A stretch of DNA of 64,000 bases. Source: Thiocapsa rosea (GTDB lineage Bacteria; Pseudomonadota; Gammaproteobacteria; Chromatiales; Chromatiaceae). Below the pieces are notes generated by a model, which was not told the DNA's origin, did not search any database, and worked only from the letters and a program-made list of their open reading frames with translations. Positions within the stretch are counted from its first letter, which is position 1. Every line of letters starts with the position of its first letter. This document shows, piece after piece, positions 27,338 through 37,013 of the stretch. Both the position numbers and the translations under genes were made by a program. The stretch covers positions 1,782,501 through 1,846,500 of the forward strand of contig NZ_RBXL01000001.1 in NCBI RefSeq assembly GCF_003634315.1. The letters run 5' to 3'.

Positions 27338-29245
27338 CTATCGGGCCTGCTCGATCGCTTCGTTGATCTCGAGCCAGGCCTCCTCGGTTGCTTCCAGGTC
27401 GGCGCTGACCTGGCGTTGCTCTTCGAGCAGCGCGAGCAGTCTGACCTTGGCCTCCGCGGCATAAAGGTCCGGATCGGCGAGTGACTGCTCAAGGGCTGCG
27501 CGGCGGGTCGTTAGCGCCTCCATGCGCTTCTCCAGCGTTCTCTCCTGCTGTCGCAACGGCTGCAAGGTCTGACGCGATTGTGCCGCCTGCCGACGCTGTT
27601 GCTTGCGGTCGCTGCCGTCGCCGGGGGCAATCGACAGCGCCCCGTTCGGGCGCGCACCCTCGGAGCCGCGACTCGGATCGTTGTTGGCCAGCCAGGCGGG
27701 GTAGTCGTCCAGATCGCCGTCGAACGCCCGCACTGCACCGGCGTCGACCAAGAGCAGCGTGTCGGCGGTGACCCGCAGCAGGTGACGGTCATGGGAGACG
27801 AGCACCAAGGCCCCATCGAAGCCCTGGAGCGCCTCGGTCAAGGCATGGCGCATCTCGAGATCCAAATGGTTCGTCGGCTCGTCGAGCAGCAGCAGATTGG
27901 GCCGCTGGCGGATGAGCAGCGCGAGCACCAGCCGCGCCTTCTCGCCGCCCGAGAGCGGGCCGACCGGGCCAAGTGCGCGATCGCCTTCGAAGCCGAATCC
28001 GCCCAGATAGCTGCGCAGACTCTGCTCGGTCGCGCCCGGATCCTGACGCCGCAGATGGCCGAGCGGGCTGTCGTCCAGATGCAGTTGGTGGATCTGGTGT
28101 TGGGCGAAATAGCCGATCTTCAGGGCTTGAGCGCGTTCCAGACGCCCGCTCGACGGGGTCAGCTCGCCGGCCAGGACCTTGATGAAGGTGGATTTGCCGG
28201 CGCCGTTGCGGCCCAGAAGTCCGATGCGATCCCCGGGGTTGAGGCTGAGTCCAACCCCCTCGATCACGGGTTTGTCGCCGTAGCCTGCCGTTATTTCGTC
28301 CAGGCGCAGCAACGGCCGCGGCAGGTTCTCGGCCGGGGCGAACTCGAAGCGAAAGGGTGAGTCCACGTGGGCCGGCGCGATCAGCTCCATGCGCTCGAGC
28401 GCCTTGAGTCGGCTCTGCGCTTGCCGCGCCTTGGTGGCTTGGGCGCGGAAGCGGTCGACGAAGCTGCGCATGTGCGCGATCTCGCGCTGCTGGCGTTCGC
28501 TTGCGGCCTGTTGCTGGGCGAGCCGCTCGGCGCGTTGGCGCTCGAAGGCCGAGTAGTTGCCCGCATAGAGCGTCAACCGCTGACGCTCGAGATGCAGGAT
28601 GTGTCCGGTCACGGCGTCGAGAAAGTCGCGGTCGTGCGAGATCAAGAGCAGCGTGCCGGGATACGCCTTCAACCAGCCTTCGAGCCAGATCACGGCATCG
28701 AGATCCAGATGGTTGGTCGGCTCGTCGAGCAGCAAGAGGTCCGAGCGGCACATCAGGGTACGCGCCAAGGCGAGACGCATCCGCCAGCCGCCCGAGTAGC
28801 TGTTCACCGGGCGGCGCTCGTCGCCGGGAGCGAAGCCGAGCCCGTGCAGGAGTCGCGCGGCACGGCTTTCGGCCCCGTAGGCGTCGATGGCCTCCAGCCG
28901 CCCCAGCAGCTCGCCCTGATGCAGACCGTCGCCGGCCGCCTCGGCCCGCGCCAGCTCGGCCTGGATGCGGCGCAGCTCCGCGTCGCCGTCGAGCACGAAG
29001 TCGATTGCCGGGCCCTCGCTGTCCGGGGTGTGCTGGGCGACGTGGGCAACCTCCCAGCCGGTCGGGATCTTCGCTTCGCCGGCGTCGGCGTGGAGATCCC
29101 CGAGCAACAGCGCGAAAAGGCTCGACTTGCCGCAGCCGTTGTAGCCGACCAGGCCGACCTTTTGACCCGGATACACGGTAACGTCCGCACTCTCGATCAA
29201 GAGTTGCGGGCCGCGGCGCAGGCTGAGTGATTGGAGCTGGAGCAT
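27338..29245 (-). CDS. yheS: ABC-F family ATPase (YheS type)
   Basis: A 635-residue soluble protein with two ABC domains: Walker A GYNGCGKSS (about 35) and GRNGAGKST (about 335), signatures NSYSGGWRMRL and PLSGGEKARLVL, and Walker B plus LLLDEPTNHLDLD in both halves. The linker between them and the C-terminal coiled coil (about 550-635) match the YheS branch of ribosome-associated ABC-F proteins. No membrane segments are present, so it is not a transporter. Repeat R4 starts 11 bp upstream of its start codon, which leaves little room for its own promoter. Confidence 0.93.
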   Translation of the reverse strand: MLQLQSLSLRRGPQLLIESADVTVYPGQKVGLVGYNGCGKSSLFALLLGDLHADAGEAKIPTGWEVAHVAQHTPDSEGPAIDFVLDGDAELRRIQAELARAEAAGDGLHQGELLGRLEAIDAYGAESRAARLLHGLGFAPGDERRPVNSYSGGWRMRLALARTLMCRSDLLLLDEPTNHLDLDAVIWLEGWLKAYPGTLLLISHDRDFLDAVTGHILHLERQRLTLYAGNYSAFERQRAERLAQQQAASERQQREIAHMRSFVDRFRAQATKARQAQSRLKALERMELIAPAHVDSPFRFEFAPAENLPRPLLRLDEITAGYGDKPVIEGVGLSLNPGDRIGLLGRNGAGKSTFIKVLAGELTPSSGRLERAQALKIGYFAQHQIHQLHLDDSPLGHLRRQDPGATEQSLRSYLGGFGFEGDRALGPVGPLSGGEKARLVLALLIRQRPNLLLLDEPTNHLDLEMRHALTEALQGFDGALVLVSHDRHLLRVTADTLLLVDAGAVRAFDGDLDDYPAWLANNDPSRGSEGARPNGALSIAPGDGSDRKQQRRQAAQSRQTLQPLRQQERTLEKRMEALTTRRAALEQSLADPDLYAAEAKVRLLALLEEQRQVSADLEATEEAWLEINEAIEQAR

Positions 29246-29256
29246 GGTGTCGGGTC

Positions 29257-29340
29257 TAAACCGCGCCTAGCGCGGTATGGGATGTTTTTGGATGGGATCG
29301 ACCTCGGCAGACTTGACGTCCGCTGGAGTCGGCGCGGTTA
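29257..29340 (+). repeat. Inverted-end repeat copy R4 (type B)
   Basis: An 84-bp type B copy, nearly identical to R13 (GCGCGGTATGGGATGTTTTT; GGCAGAC; CCGCTGGAG), with ends TAAACCGCGCC and GGCGCGGTTA. It pairs with R5 across the AT-rich linker 29341-29364. Confidence 0.88.
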
Positions 29341-29364
29341 AGAATCTTATATTTTTTCATACTT

Positions 29365-29450
29365 TAAACCGCGCCAACTCCGACAGTCGTCGGAGCTGGC
29401 GCGGCCAAGCCATTCCAGCACATGACGCATACCGCACCGGGCGCGGTTTA
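29365..29450 (-). repeat. Inverted-end repeat copy R5 (type B, hairpin variant)
   Basis: An 86-bp copy in reverse orientation, most like R2 (core GGCCAAGCC and stem CTCCGACAG/TCGTCGGAG). Together with R4 it forms a 194-bp unit with both conserved ends outward. Confidence 0.88.
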
Positions 29451-29497
29451 AGGTCCGTGGATGCATCAAACAGTGCATGTCTTGCCGGACGCGGTTT
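29451..29497 (-). repeat. Truncated inverted-end repeat R6 (type A right part)
   Basis: Only the outer half of a type A element remains (GGTCCGTGGATGCATCAAAC and CCGGACGCGGTTT), attached directly to R5. It ends two bases before the comM stop codon at 29500-29502. Confidence 0.75.
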
Positions 29498-29499
29498 GA

Positions 29500-31020
29500 T
29501 CACGGCGTCGGGTTGCCGCGATCGAGTCGACGATAACCGATCGCCTCGCCGAGATGTCGCTGCTCGATCCGCGGCAGCCCGTCGAGATCGGCAATCGTTC
29601 GGGCCACCTTCAGGATCCGGTGGTAGGCCCGTGCCGATAGGGCCAGGCGAGTGATCGCCTGTTGGATCATGCGTTGGCCGTCGGGCTCCAGGGCGCAGTC
29701 GCGCTCGATCTCGGCGGGTCCGAGGACATGATTGGCCTTGCCTGCGCGCCCGATCTGACGGGCGCGAGCGCAATCCACGCGTTGTCGCACCAGCGCTGTC
29801 GTTTCCCGCGTCTCCGAGGCGGATTCGCCGAGCCGAGAGAGATCCAGCCGGGGGACCTCGACGTGCATGTCGATCCGGTCGAGCAGCGGTCCGGAGATAC
29901 GCCCGCGATAGCGTGCCACCTGGTCAAGGGTACAACGACAGCGCCCGCTGTTGTCCCCGAGATAACCGCATGGACAGGGGTTCATCGCCGCAACCAATTG
30001 GAATCGCGCCGGAAAGCGCGCCTGCCGCGCGGCTCGCGAGATGTCGATATGACCGGACTCCAAGGGCTCGCGCAAGACCTCCAGGACCTTGCGGTCGAAC
30101 TCGGGCAGCTCGTCGAGAAACAAGACCCCTTGGTGCGCGAGCGAGATCTCGCCGGGTCGCGGGTTGCTGCCCCCGCCCACCAGCGCGACGCCCGATGCCG
30201 TGTGGTGCGGCGAGCGAAACGGACGCTCGCGCCAGCGCGCCGGCTCGAACAGGTCGCGGTCGCTCACCGAGCGGATCGCCGCCGCCTCCAGCGCCTCGTC
30301 CTCGCTCAACGGCGGCAAGAGTCCGGGGAGTCGGTTCGCCAACATCGACTTTCCGGTGCCGGGCGGACCGATCAACAGCAGGCTGTGGCCGCCCGCGGCA
30401 GCGATTTCCAAGGCCCGCTTCGCATGCTCTTGACCCCTGACCTCCGCGAGCTCGGGATAGACGGGTTCGACGAAATCCCGCTCGCCCGCAACGAAGGTCG
30501 GCAGCACACGCGTCCCGTTCAGATGCTCGCACACCTCCATCAGGTGTCGCGCCGGCCGGATCTCGAGTCCTGAGACCAGGGACGCCTCGGCGGCATTCTC
30601 GGCGGGCAAGATCAGCTCGCGGCCCGCCTCGCGTGCCGCCACGGCGACGGGCAGGACGCCGTTGACCGGCCGCAAGGCCCCCGAGAGCGCGAGCTCGCCG
30701 ATCCACTCGTGCTGCTCGAGCCGCTCGGTGAGGATCTGTCCGGAGGCGCCGAGGATGCCGAGCGCGATCGGCAGATCGAAGCGCCCGCCCTCCTTGGGAA
30801 GGTCTGCCGGTGCAAGGTTGATGGTGACCCGGCCGATCGGAAACTGGAACCGGCCATTCAGCAAGGCGCCGCGCACGCGGTCCTTGCTCTCTTTGACCGC
30901 CATCTCGGGCAGCCCGACCATCGACAGATAGGGCAGCCCTCCGGAGAGATGGACCTCGACCGTGACGGCGGGGGCGTGGATGCCGACCCGGGCGCGGCTG
31001 TGCAGGATACAGAGGGCCAC
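29500..31020 (-). CDS. comM: YifB/ComM family magnesium chelatase-like AAA+ ATPase
   Basis: A 506-residue protein of standard length. The N-terminal domain has the Lon-protease-like fold (SMVGLPEMAVKESKDRV). The AAA+ core has Walker A GPPGTGKSM, Walker B GVLFLDELPEF and sensor AAMNPCPCG. A zinc-like site lies in CPCGYLGDNSGRCRC. ComM homologues are hexameric helicases that help branch migration during natural transformation. The stop is flush with repeat R6. It is likely expressed from the same divergent region as ubiK. Confidence 0.94.
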   Translation of the reverse strand: MALCILHSRARVGIHAPAVTVEVHLSGGLPYLSMVGLPEMAVKESKDRVRGALLNGRFQFPIGRVTINLAPADLPKEGGRFDLPIALGILGASGQILTERLEQHEWIGELALSGALRPVNGVLPVAVAAREAGRELILPAENAAEASLVSGLEIRPARHLMEVCEHLNGTRVLPTFVAGERDFVEPVYPELAEVRGQEHAKRALEIAAAGGHSLLLIGPPGTGKSMLANRLPGLLPPLSEDEALEAAAIRSVSDRDLFEPARWRERPFRSPHHTASGVALVGGGSNPRPGEISLAHQGVLFLDELPEFDRKVLEVLREPLESGHIDISRAARQARFPARFQLVAAMNPCPCGYLGDNSGRCRCTLDQVARYRGRISGPLLDRIDMHVEVPRLDLSRLGESASETRETTALVRQRVDCARARQIGRAGKANHVLGPAEIERDCALEPDGQRMIQQAITRLALSARAYHRILKVARTIADLDGLPRIEQRHLGEAIGYRRLDRGNPTP

Positions 31021-31041
31021 GACCGGCTCGGTATCGTGACC

Positions 31042-31308
31042 TCAATCCGCTCCCGGCCGCCCGGGCGAGAGCGCACGCTCCAGCTCGGCAATGCGCGCTT
31101 CAAGCACCGCCAGCTTCTCGCGGCTGCGCGCCAGGACGGCGGACTGGACGTCGAACTCTTCGCGGGTGACCAGGTCGAGCTTGTCCAGGCCGGATTCGAG
31201 CGACGCCCGAAGATTGCGGCCGATGTCTTCCTGCAACATCTGAAGGCCCTTGGGCATCGCCGATGCGAGGCGCTGGGCGAGATCGTCGAGCTGTTTTGGA
31301 TCCAACAT
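31042..31308 (-). CDS. ubiK: UbiK family accessory factor
   Basis: An 88-residue coiled-coil protein (MLDPKQLDDLAQRLASAMP; C-terminal REEFDVQSAVLARSREKLAVLE). Family members bind UbiJ and support ubiquinone synthesis under aerobic conditions. The ATG at 31308 has GAGGAA upstream; an in-frame ATG at 31425 would add 39 atypical residues. The gap to comM is 21 bp, so the two are probably cotranscribed. Confidence 0.88.
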   Translation of the reverse strand: MLDPKQLDDLAQRLASAMPKGLQMLQEDIGRNLRASLESGLDKLDLVTREEFDVQSAVLARSREKLAVLEARIAELERALSPGRPGAD

Positions 31309-31480
31309 GGAGGTTCCTCTGTGCTGCGGTCTGTGCTTGACCCGTGGGTCCAACCTGGATGCGAGTGCCGAATCCGCGGCGACTCCATGGTCGCGAGCGC
31401 CGTCGTGACTCGCTGCAGCCGCCATTATAGGACGGCCCGGCGGGCAAGTGGGCCGGCTTTCGATCGGAGTCCGCGGCGAC

Positions 31481-31495
31481 GCACCTTTCTGGTGC
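31481..31495 (+). promoter_or_regulatory. NtrC-type enhancer site
   Basis: GCACCTTTCTGGTGC is a perfect GCAC-N7-GTGC dyad, the core of the NtrC consensus. A weaker match, GCTTCGTCGTGGTGC, lies at 31522-31536, centred 41 bp away, about four helical turns. Both lie 65-120 bp before the sigma-54 promoter, the usual distance for enhancers. Confidence 0.7.
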
Positions 31496-31601
31496 GGTCG
31501 TTCTTTTGGGTGCCTGCTTATGCTTCGTCGTGGTGCGGCGCGGCGTTGTGTCTTTGCAACATGATGCCGAAATACCTCTTTTTGGCGGGTGTGCTTGCGC
31601 C

Positions 31602-31617
31602 TGGCATGCTATCTGCT
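31602..31617 (+). promoter_or_regulatory. Sigma-54 promoter of the torF-glnK-amt operon
   Basis: TGGCATGCTATCTGCT matches the -24/-12 consensus except for one base in each box, with GG and GC exactly ten bases apart. Transcription would begin near 31629, giving a 91-base leader to the porin gene. The 31309-31719 gap otherwise holds the divergent ubiK start and the NtrC-type sites. Confidence 0.7.
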
Positions 31618-31719
31618 TTCACGACTTTACAACGTCACAACCGGCGAGGTCACTCGGGCACCAACCGGTCTTCTTCCAACCTCGACACGCAAGCCCGCAT
31701 CATCGAGAGGCACACAGCA

Positions 31720-32918
<1,199 letters not shown>

Positions 32919-32941
32919 TCGTCGCCGAGAGGATCGCAACG

Positions 32942-34279
32942 ATGTACACATTGGAACCGCGACGACTGGCCGTGCCGGCCTTGGCGGCTCTCGCGCTGCT
33001 GACGCCTGCACTGGCATTGGCCGAGGAGGTCCCTGTTCTGAACAGCGGCGATACGGCCTGGATGCTGACCGCGACTGCACTCGTTCTATTCATGACCATC
33101 CCGGGTTTGGCGCTCTTCTACGGCGGAATGGTCCGCGCGAAGAACGTACTGTCGGTCTTGATGCAGTGTTTCGCCATTGCTGCGCTCATGACGATCCTCT
33201 GGGTTCTCTATGGCTATAGCTTGGCTTTCTCGGCGCAGGGTATGGAGCAGGGCGCCATCAATATCAATACCTTCATCGGCGGGTTGGACAAGGTGCTGCT
33301 CGGTGGCGTGACACGCGAGAGTCTCACGGAAGCGATCCCCGAGACGGTTTTTGCGACCTTCCAAATGACCTTCGCCATCATCACCCCGGCATTGATCGTC
33401 GGCGCCTTCGCCGAGCGAATGAAGTTCTCCGCATTGCTCTGGTTTATGGCGATCTGGTTCACCATCGTCTATCTGCCGATTGCCCATATGGTTTGGGGCG
33501 GCGACGGGGCGCTGATGTGGGACTGGGGCGTTTTGGATTTCGCCGGCGGCACGGTGGTGCATATCAATGCCGGCATCGCGGGTCTCGTCACCGCTCTGGT
33601 CTTGGGCAAACGTCGGGGCTATCCGAACACGGCCATGCCTCCGCATAACCTGGGCTACACCCTGTTGGGTGCCTCGATGCTTTGGGTCGGGTGGTTCGGC
33701 TTTAATGCCGGCAGTGCGCTTGCGGCAAACGAGAGCGCCGGAATGGCCATGCTGGTGACTCAAGTCGCCACGGCGGCTGCGGCTCTGACCTGGATGTTTT
33801 CCGAGTGGTTGGCGCACGGCAAGCCGAGCGTACTGGGGATCGCGACCGGCGCCGTCGCCGGACTCGTCGCGATCACGCCTGCGGCCGGAACGGCCGGCCC
33901 GCTCGGTGCTCTCGCCATCGGTGCCGCCTCGGGCATCATCTGTTTCTTGGCTTCAACCAAGCTTAAACGGGCCTTGGGCTATGACGACTCGCTCGATGTC
34001 TTCGGCGTCCATGCCGTCGGGGGGATCGTCGGCGCCATCCTGACCGGCGTCTTTGTTTCCGCCGCACTCGGCGGGGCGGGTCTGGAGGAGGGCCTCAGTA
34101 TGCTCGGGCAGGTCTGGATCCAGATCAAGGGGGTTCTCTTCACCCTGGTTTACACCGTGATCTTGACCTACATCATCCTCAAGCTTGTCGACCTGGTCAT
34201 CGGGCTGCGCGTCACCGAGGAGCAGGAAACCGAAGGTCTCGATCTTTCCCAGCACGGCGAGCGCGGTTACATCCTTTAA
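32942..34279 (+). CDS. amtB: Ammonium transporter AmtB
   Basis: A 445-residue channel with a cleavable signal peptide (cleavage near ALAEE, residue 28) and 11 membrane helices. Both pore histidines are visible: His182 in PIAHMVWGG and His357 in VFGVHAVGG. The phenylalanine and tryptophan gate regions also fit. The C-terminal tail (LRVTEEQETEGLDLSQHGE) is the GlnK-responsive tail. It starts 23 bp after glnK. A 9-bp stem hairpin at 34287-34312 separates it from the second amt gene. Confidence 0.96.
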   Translation: MYTLEPRRLAVPALAALALLTPALALAEEVPVLNSGDTAWMLTATALVLFMTIPGLALFYGGMVRAKNVLSVLMQCFAIAALMTILWVLYGYSLAFSAQGMEQGAININTFIGGLDKVLLGGVTRESLTEAIPETVFATFQMTFAIITPALIVGAFAERMKFSALLWFMAIWFTIVYLPIAHMVWGGDGALMWDWGVLDFAGGTVVHINAGIAGLVTALVLGKRRGYPNTAMPPHNLGYTLLGASMLWVGWFGFNAGSALAANESAGMAMLVTQVATAAAALTWMFSEWLAHGKPSVLGIATGAVAGLVAITPAAGTAGPLGALAIGAASGIICFLASTKLKRALGYDDSLDVFGVHAVGGIVGAILTGVFVSAALGGAGLEEGLSMLGQVWIQIKGVLFTLVYTVILTYIILKLVDLVIGLRVTEEQETEGLDLSQHGERGYIL

Positions 34280-34286
34280 GCCGCTA

Positions 34287-34312
34287 GCCGAGGCGGATGC
34301 GTTCGCCTCGGC
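34287..34312 (+). other. Hairpin between the two amt genes
   Basis: GCCGAGGCG pairs perfectly with CGCCTCGGC around an 8-base loop, seven bases after the amtB stop. It has no T-run, so it more likely protects the upstream message or lowers expression of the second transporter. Confidence 0.6.
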
Positions 34313-34347
34313 GCCTGCCTCGCCTCGAACCTCTTGGAGATTCTTAC

Positions 34348-35607
34348 GTGGAAGCAATTACCGAGTTGAGCTACGCGCTCGATACCTTTTATTTTCTCAT
34401 CTCCGGCGCACTGGTCATGTGGATGGCCGCCGGCTTCGCGATGCTCGAGGCCGGGATGGTCCGTGCCAAGAACACCGCCGAAATCTTGACCAAGAACATC
34501 GCACTCTTCGCGATCGCCTCGATCATGTACATGCTGGTGGGATACGGGATCATGTATCCGGCCGACGGCAACGGTTTTATCCCCGCCATCGATTGGGGCT
34601 TCATGTTCGGCGGCGACAACAGCGTCGACGAGGTCATGGGCAGCGACGGAGAGACCTACTACTCCGCAATGGCCGACTTCTTCTTCCAAGTGGTCTTCGT
34701 GGCGACCGCCATGTCGATCGTCTCGGGTGCCGTGGCCGAGCGTATGAAGCTCTGGGCCTTCCTGCTCTTCGCGGTCGTGATGACCGGCTTCATCTACCCG
34801 ATGCAGGGTTACTGGAAGTGGGGCGGCGGGTTCCTCGACGAGCTGGGCTTCCTTGACTTCGCAGGCTCCGGCGTCGTGCATCTGGCCGGCGCCTCGGCCG
34901 CACTCGCCGGCGTCCTCCTGCTGGGCGCGCGCAAGGGCAAGTACGGCAAAGACGGCTCCATCAACGCCATCCCCGGCGCCAACATGCCGATCGCCACGCT
35001 CGGCACCTTCATCCTCTGGCTTGGCTGGTTCGGCTTCAACGGCGGCTCGCAGCTGGTGATTTCGAACATCGAGGATGCCAATGCGGTGGCGGCGGTCTTC
35101 GTCAACACCAACATGGCCGCAGCCGGCGGTACCATCTTCGGTCTGATCACGGCGCGGCTGTTGTTCGGCAAGGCCGATCTTACGATGGCCCTCAACGGTG
35201 CTCTCGCCGGGCTGGTCGCGATCACGGCCGAGCCACTGACGCCTTCGCCCTTGCTCGCGACCATGATCGGGGCCATCGGCGGCGTGATCGTCGTGTTTGC
35301 GATCGTGACCATGGACAAGCTGCGGGTCGATGATCCGGTCGGTGCTATCTCCGTGCACGGCGTGGTCGGGATGTGGGGCCTGATGGCGGTGCCCATCACG
35401 AACAGTGACGCCAGCTTTGCCGCGCAGGGAATCGGCCTCGGTACCATTCTGGCGTGGGTCTTCGTGACCTCCTTTGTCGTCTGGCTGATCCTCAAGCTCA
35501 TCATGGGCATCCGGGTCAGCGAGGAAGAGGAATACGAGGGTGTCGACATCGGGGAGTGCGGGCTGGAGGCCTATCCCGAGTTTGTCGGAGCTCGCGGCGC
35601 CTCATAA
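34348..35607 (+). CDS. Second ammonium transporter, lacking the first pore histidine
   Basis: A 419-residue Amt family protein without a signal peptide. The GTG at 34348 is chosen for its well-spaced GGAG and because MEAITELSYALDTFYFLIS begins directly with the first helix. Family signatures include GAVAERMKLWAF, GSGVVHLAGA and the C-terminal GIRVSEEEEYEGVDIGECG, a PII-type tail. Aligned without gaps to AmtB, the first twin-histidine position is Tyr155 (PMQGYWKWGGG), while the second histidine is kept (SVHGVVG). A subfamily with this change is known to me from other proteobacteria. The role may be uptake under different ammonium levels, or sensing. Confidence 0.92.
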   Translation: MEAITELSYALDTFYFLISGALVMWMAAGFAMLEAGMVRAKNTAEILTKNIALFAIASIMYMLVGYGIMYPADGNGFIPAIDWGFMFGGDNSVDEVMGSDGETYYSAMADFFFQVVFVATAMSIVSGAVAERMKLWAFLLFAVVMTGFIYPMQGYWKWGGGFLDELGFLDFAGSGVVHLAGASAALAGVLLLGARKGKYGKDGSINAIPGANMPIATLGTFILWLGWFGFNGGSQLVISNIEDANAVAAVFVNTNMAAAGGTIFGLITARLLFGKADLTMALNGALAGLVAITAEPLTPSPLLATMIGAIGGVIVVFAIVTMDKLRVDDPVGAISVHGVVGMWGLMAVPITNSDASFAAQGIGLGTILAWVFVTSFVVWLILKLIMGIRVSEEEEYEGVDIGECGLEAYPEFVGARGAS

Positions 35608-35637
35608 TCGCCTGATTTGCGCTGTTGTGAATTCTTC

Positions 35638-35662
35638 GGGGCCCGTCGGGCCCCATTTTTTT
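35638..35662 (+). terminator. Rho-independent terminator of the nitrogen operon
   Basis: GGGGCCC and GGGCCCC pair around a CGTC-like loop and are followed by ATTTTTTT. It lies 30 bases past the second amt stop. It faces the 3' end of speE and may serve both strands only weakly. Confidence 0.9.
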
Positions 35663-35709
35663 GCCCCCGCCCGACGTCGTCGGATGGGTAGGAGCGCAGC
35701 GAAACGCGT

Positions 35710-36567
35710 TTAAACCTCGGCGAGCGCGCGGCGAAAGAACTCCGGTTGCGCCAGGGCGGCGCGATGGATCTCGGCGTTGTAGTAGAGGGTGTCGAAGGTC
35801 TTGCGAGCAGCGTCTTCGACACGAAAATCTGCGAGCGACAGGTCGGTGCCCGCCATCGTCGCGCTCCACCAGCCGGAGGGATAGATCGCTTGGGGGAAAA
35901 AGAGGGTGCGGGTGTCGCGGAAGCCGGCGCTGCGCATCGCGGTGTGCATCTCGGTCAGGATGCGCATGTGATACAGGGGGGATTCGCTCTGCTGAACCAG
36001 GATGCCGCCCGGGCCCAAGGCGCGTCGGCAGTGGGCGTAGAAGTCGCTGGTGAAGAGGCCGACCGCAGGCCCGACGGGGTCGGTACTGTCGACGATGATG
36101 ATGTCGAGACTGCCGGCATCCGCTTCCTGGATCCAACGCACCCCGTCCTCGAACAACAGGTGTGCGCGCGCATCGCCGTTGGAGGCCGTGAGCTCCGGAA
36201 AAAACATCTCGGCGAGACGCGTCACCCGCTCGTCGATGTCGATCTGAACCGCTTGCTCGACGCCGGGGTGCTTCAACACCTCGCGCAAGGTGCCGCAGTC
36301 GCCGCCCCCGATGATGCAAACCCGCTTGGGATCCGGATGTGTGAAGAGCGCCGGGTGCGACATCATCTCGTGATAGAGAAAATTGTCGCGGGTCGAGAGC
36401 ATGGTGCAGCCGTCGATGACCATGAGATTGCCGAAGCCCTCGGTCTCGTAGATCTCGATGTGCTGATAGGGACTCTGCTCCTCGTGGAGTTTCGAGGAGA
36501 TACGAAGCGAGAAGGCGGCACCGTCCGCGGCGGCAACCTCGGAGAACCAGGTGTTGGGGTCGAGCAT
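35710..36567 (-). CDS. speE: Spermidine synthase (polyamine aminopropyltransferase)
   Basis: A 285-residue enzyme that makes spermidine from putrescine and decarboxylated SAM. It shows WFSE near the N-terminus, SPYQHIEIYET, the SAM site CIIGGGDCGTLREVLKH, VQIDIDERV, the catalytic DSTDPVGPA and QSESPLYH. Length is standard. It is the last gene of a possible minus-strand run after the ArsR regulator (65-bp gap). A perfect inverted repeat lies 31-47 bases upstream of its start codon. Confidence 0.96.
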   Translation of the reverse strand: MLDPNTWFSEVAAADGAAFSLRISSKLHEEQSPYQHIEIYETEGFGNLMVIDGCTMLSTRDNFLYHEMMSHPALFTHPDPKRVCIIGGGDCGTLREVLKHPGVEQAVQIDIDERVTRLAEMFFPELTASNGDARAHLLFEDGVRWIQEADAGSLDIIIVDSTDPVGPAVGLFTSDFYAHCRRALGPGGILVQQSESPLYHMRILTEMHTAMRSAGFRDTRTLFFPQAIYPSGWWSATMAGTDLSLADFRVEDAARKTFDTLYYNAEIHRAALAQPEFFRRALAEV

Positions 36568-36597
36568 GAGGGCAGTGTCCTGAGTGGGGTGGGCGGT

Positions 36598-36614
36598 CGT
36601 TCTCTATAAGAACG
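36598..36614. promoter_or_regulatory. Inverted repeat between the arsR-type gene and speE
   Basis: CGTTCT-CTATA-AGAACG is a perfect 6-5-6 dyad in the speE leader. Size and position suit an operator for a dimeric winged-helix repressor such as the one encoded just upstream. It could also form a small RNA hairpin. Confidence 0.4.
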
Positions 36615-36632
36615 GTACAAAAGACGCGCGGC

Positions 36633-36971
36633 CTATTTGGGGAATCGGTCGTCCAGGTTCGCTGGGCACAGCACGTCGCGCATGATGCCGATGAGGTCGA
36701 GCAACTGATCGTTGCGGATGCGGTAATAGATGCGATTGGCCTCTTTGCGGGCGACCACGATGTTCTTGTTGCGCAGTTGTTCCAAGTGCTGGGAGATGTT
36801 GCTTTGCGAGGTCCCGGTGCGGTCGACGATCTCGCCGACGGAGAGTTCCTTGTCGCCGAGCGAGCAGAGGATCTTCCAGCGCAGCGGGTGGGCCATGGCT
36901 TTCAGGGCGTTGGCGGTCAGGGTCGTGTTTTCATCGTCTTCGGGGGTCTCGGGGACCATCGGTTCACTCAT
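36633..36971 (-). CDS. ArsR family repressor with SqrR/BigR-like cysteine pair
   Basis: A 112-residue winged-helix protein: ANALKAMAHPLRWKILCSLGDKE, the recognition helix TSQSNISQHLEQLRN and the wing ANRIYYRI. Only two cysteines occur, Cys36 in helix 2 (KILCSL) and Cys102 near the C-terminus (DVLCPA). Their spacing of 66 residues equals, from memory, that of Cys41/Cys107 in SqrR and Cys42/Cys108 in BigR, which sense persulfide. No metal-site CxC motif is seen. GGGAGGAG precedes the ATG. In a sulfide-oxidising bacterium a reactive-sulfur sensor is plausible, but its targets are unknown. Confidence 0.85.
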   Translation of the reverse strand: MSEPMVPETPEDDENTTLTANALKAMAHPLRWKILCSLGDKELSVGEIVDRTGTSQSNISQHLEQLRNKNIVVARKEANRIYYRIRNDQLLDLIGIMRDVLCPANLDDRFPK

Positions 36972-37013
36972 TCTTGCTCCTCCCTAGGGGCTTCAATCTT
37001 ATCGTCTCGTTGC

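Noticed and set aside
29246-29500. Short frames ending in MLTFA- or MLTFE-like peptides inside the type A repeats
   Set aside because: They arise from the conserved ATG-containing end of the repeat, but have no ribosome site and no conservation of frame among copies.
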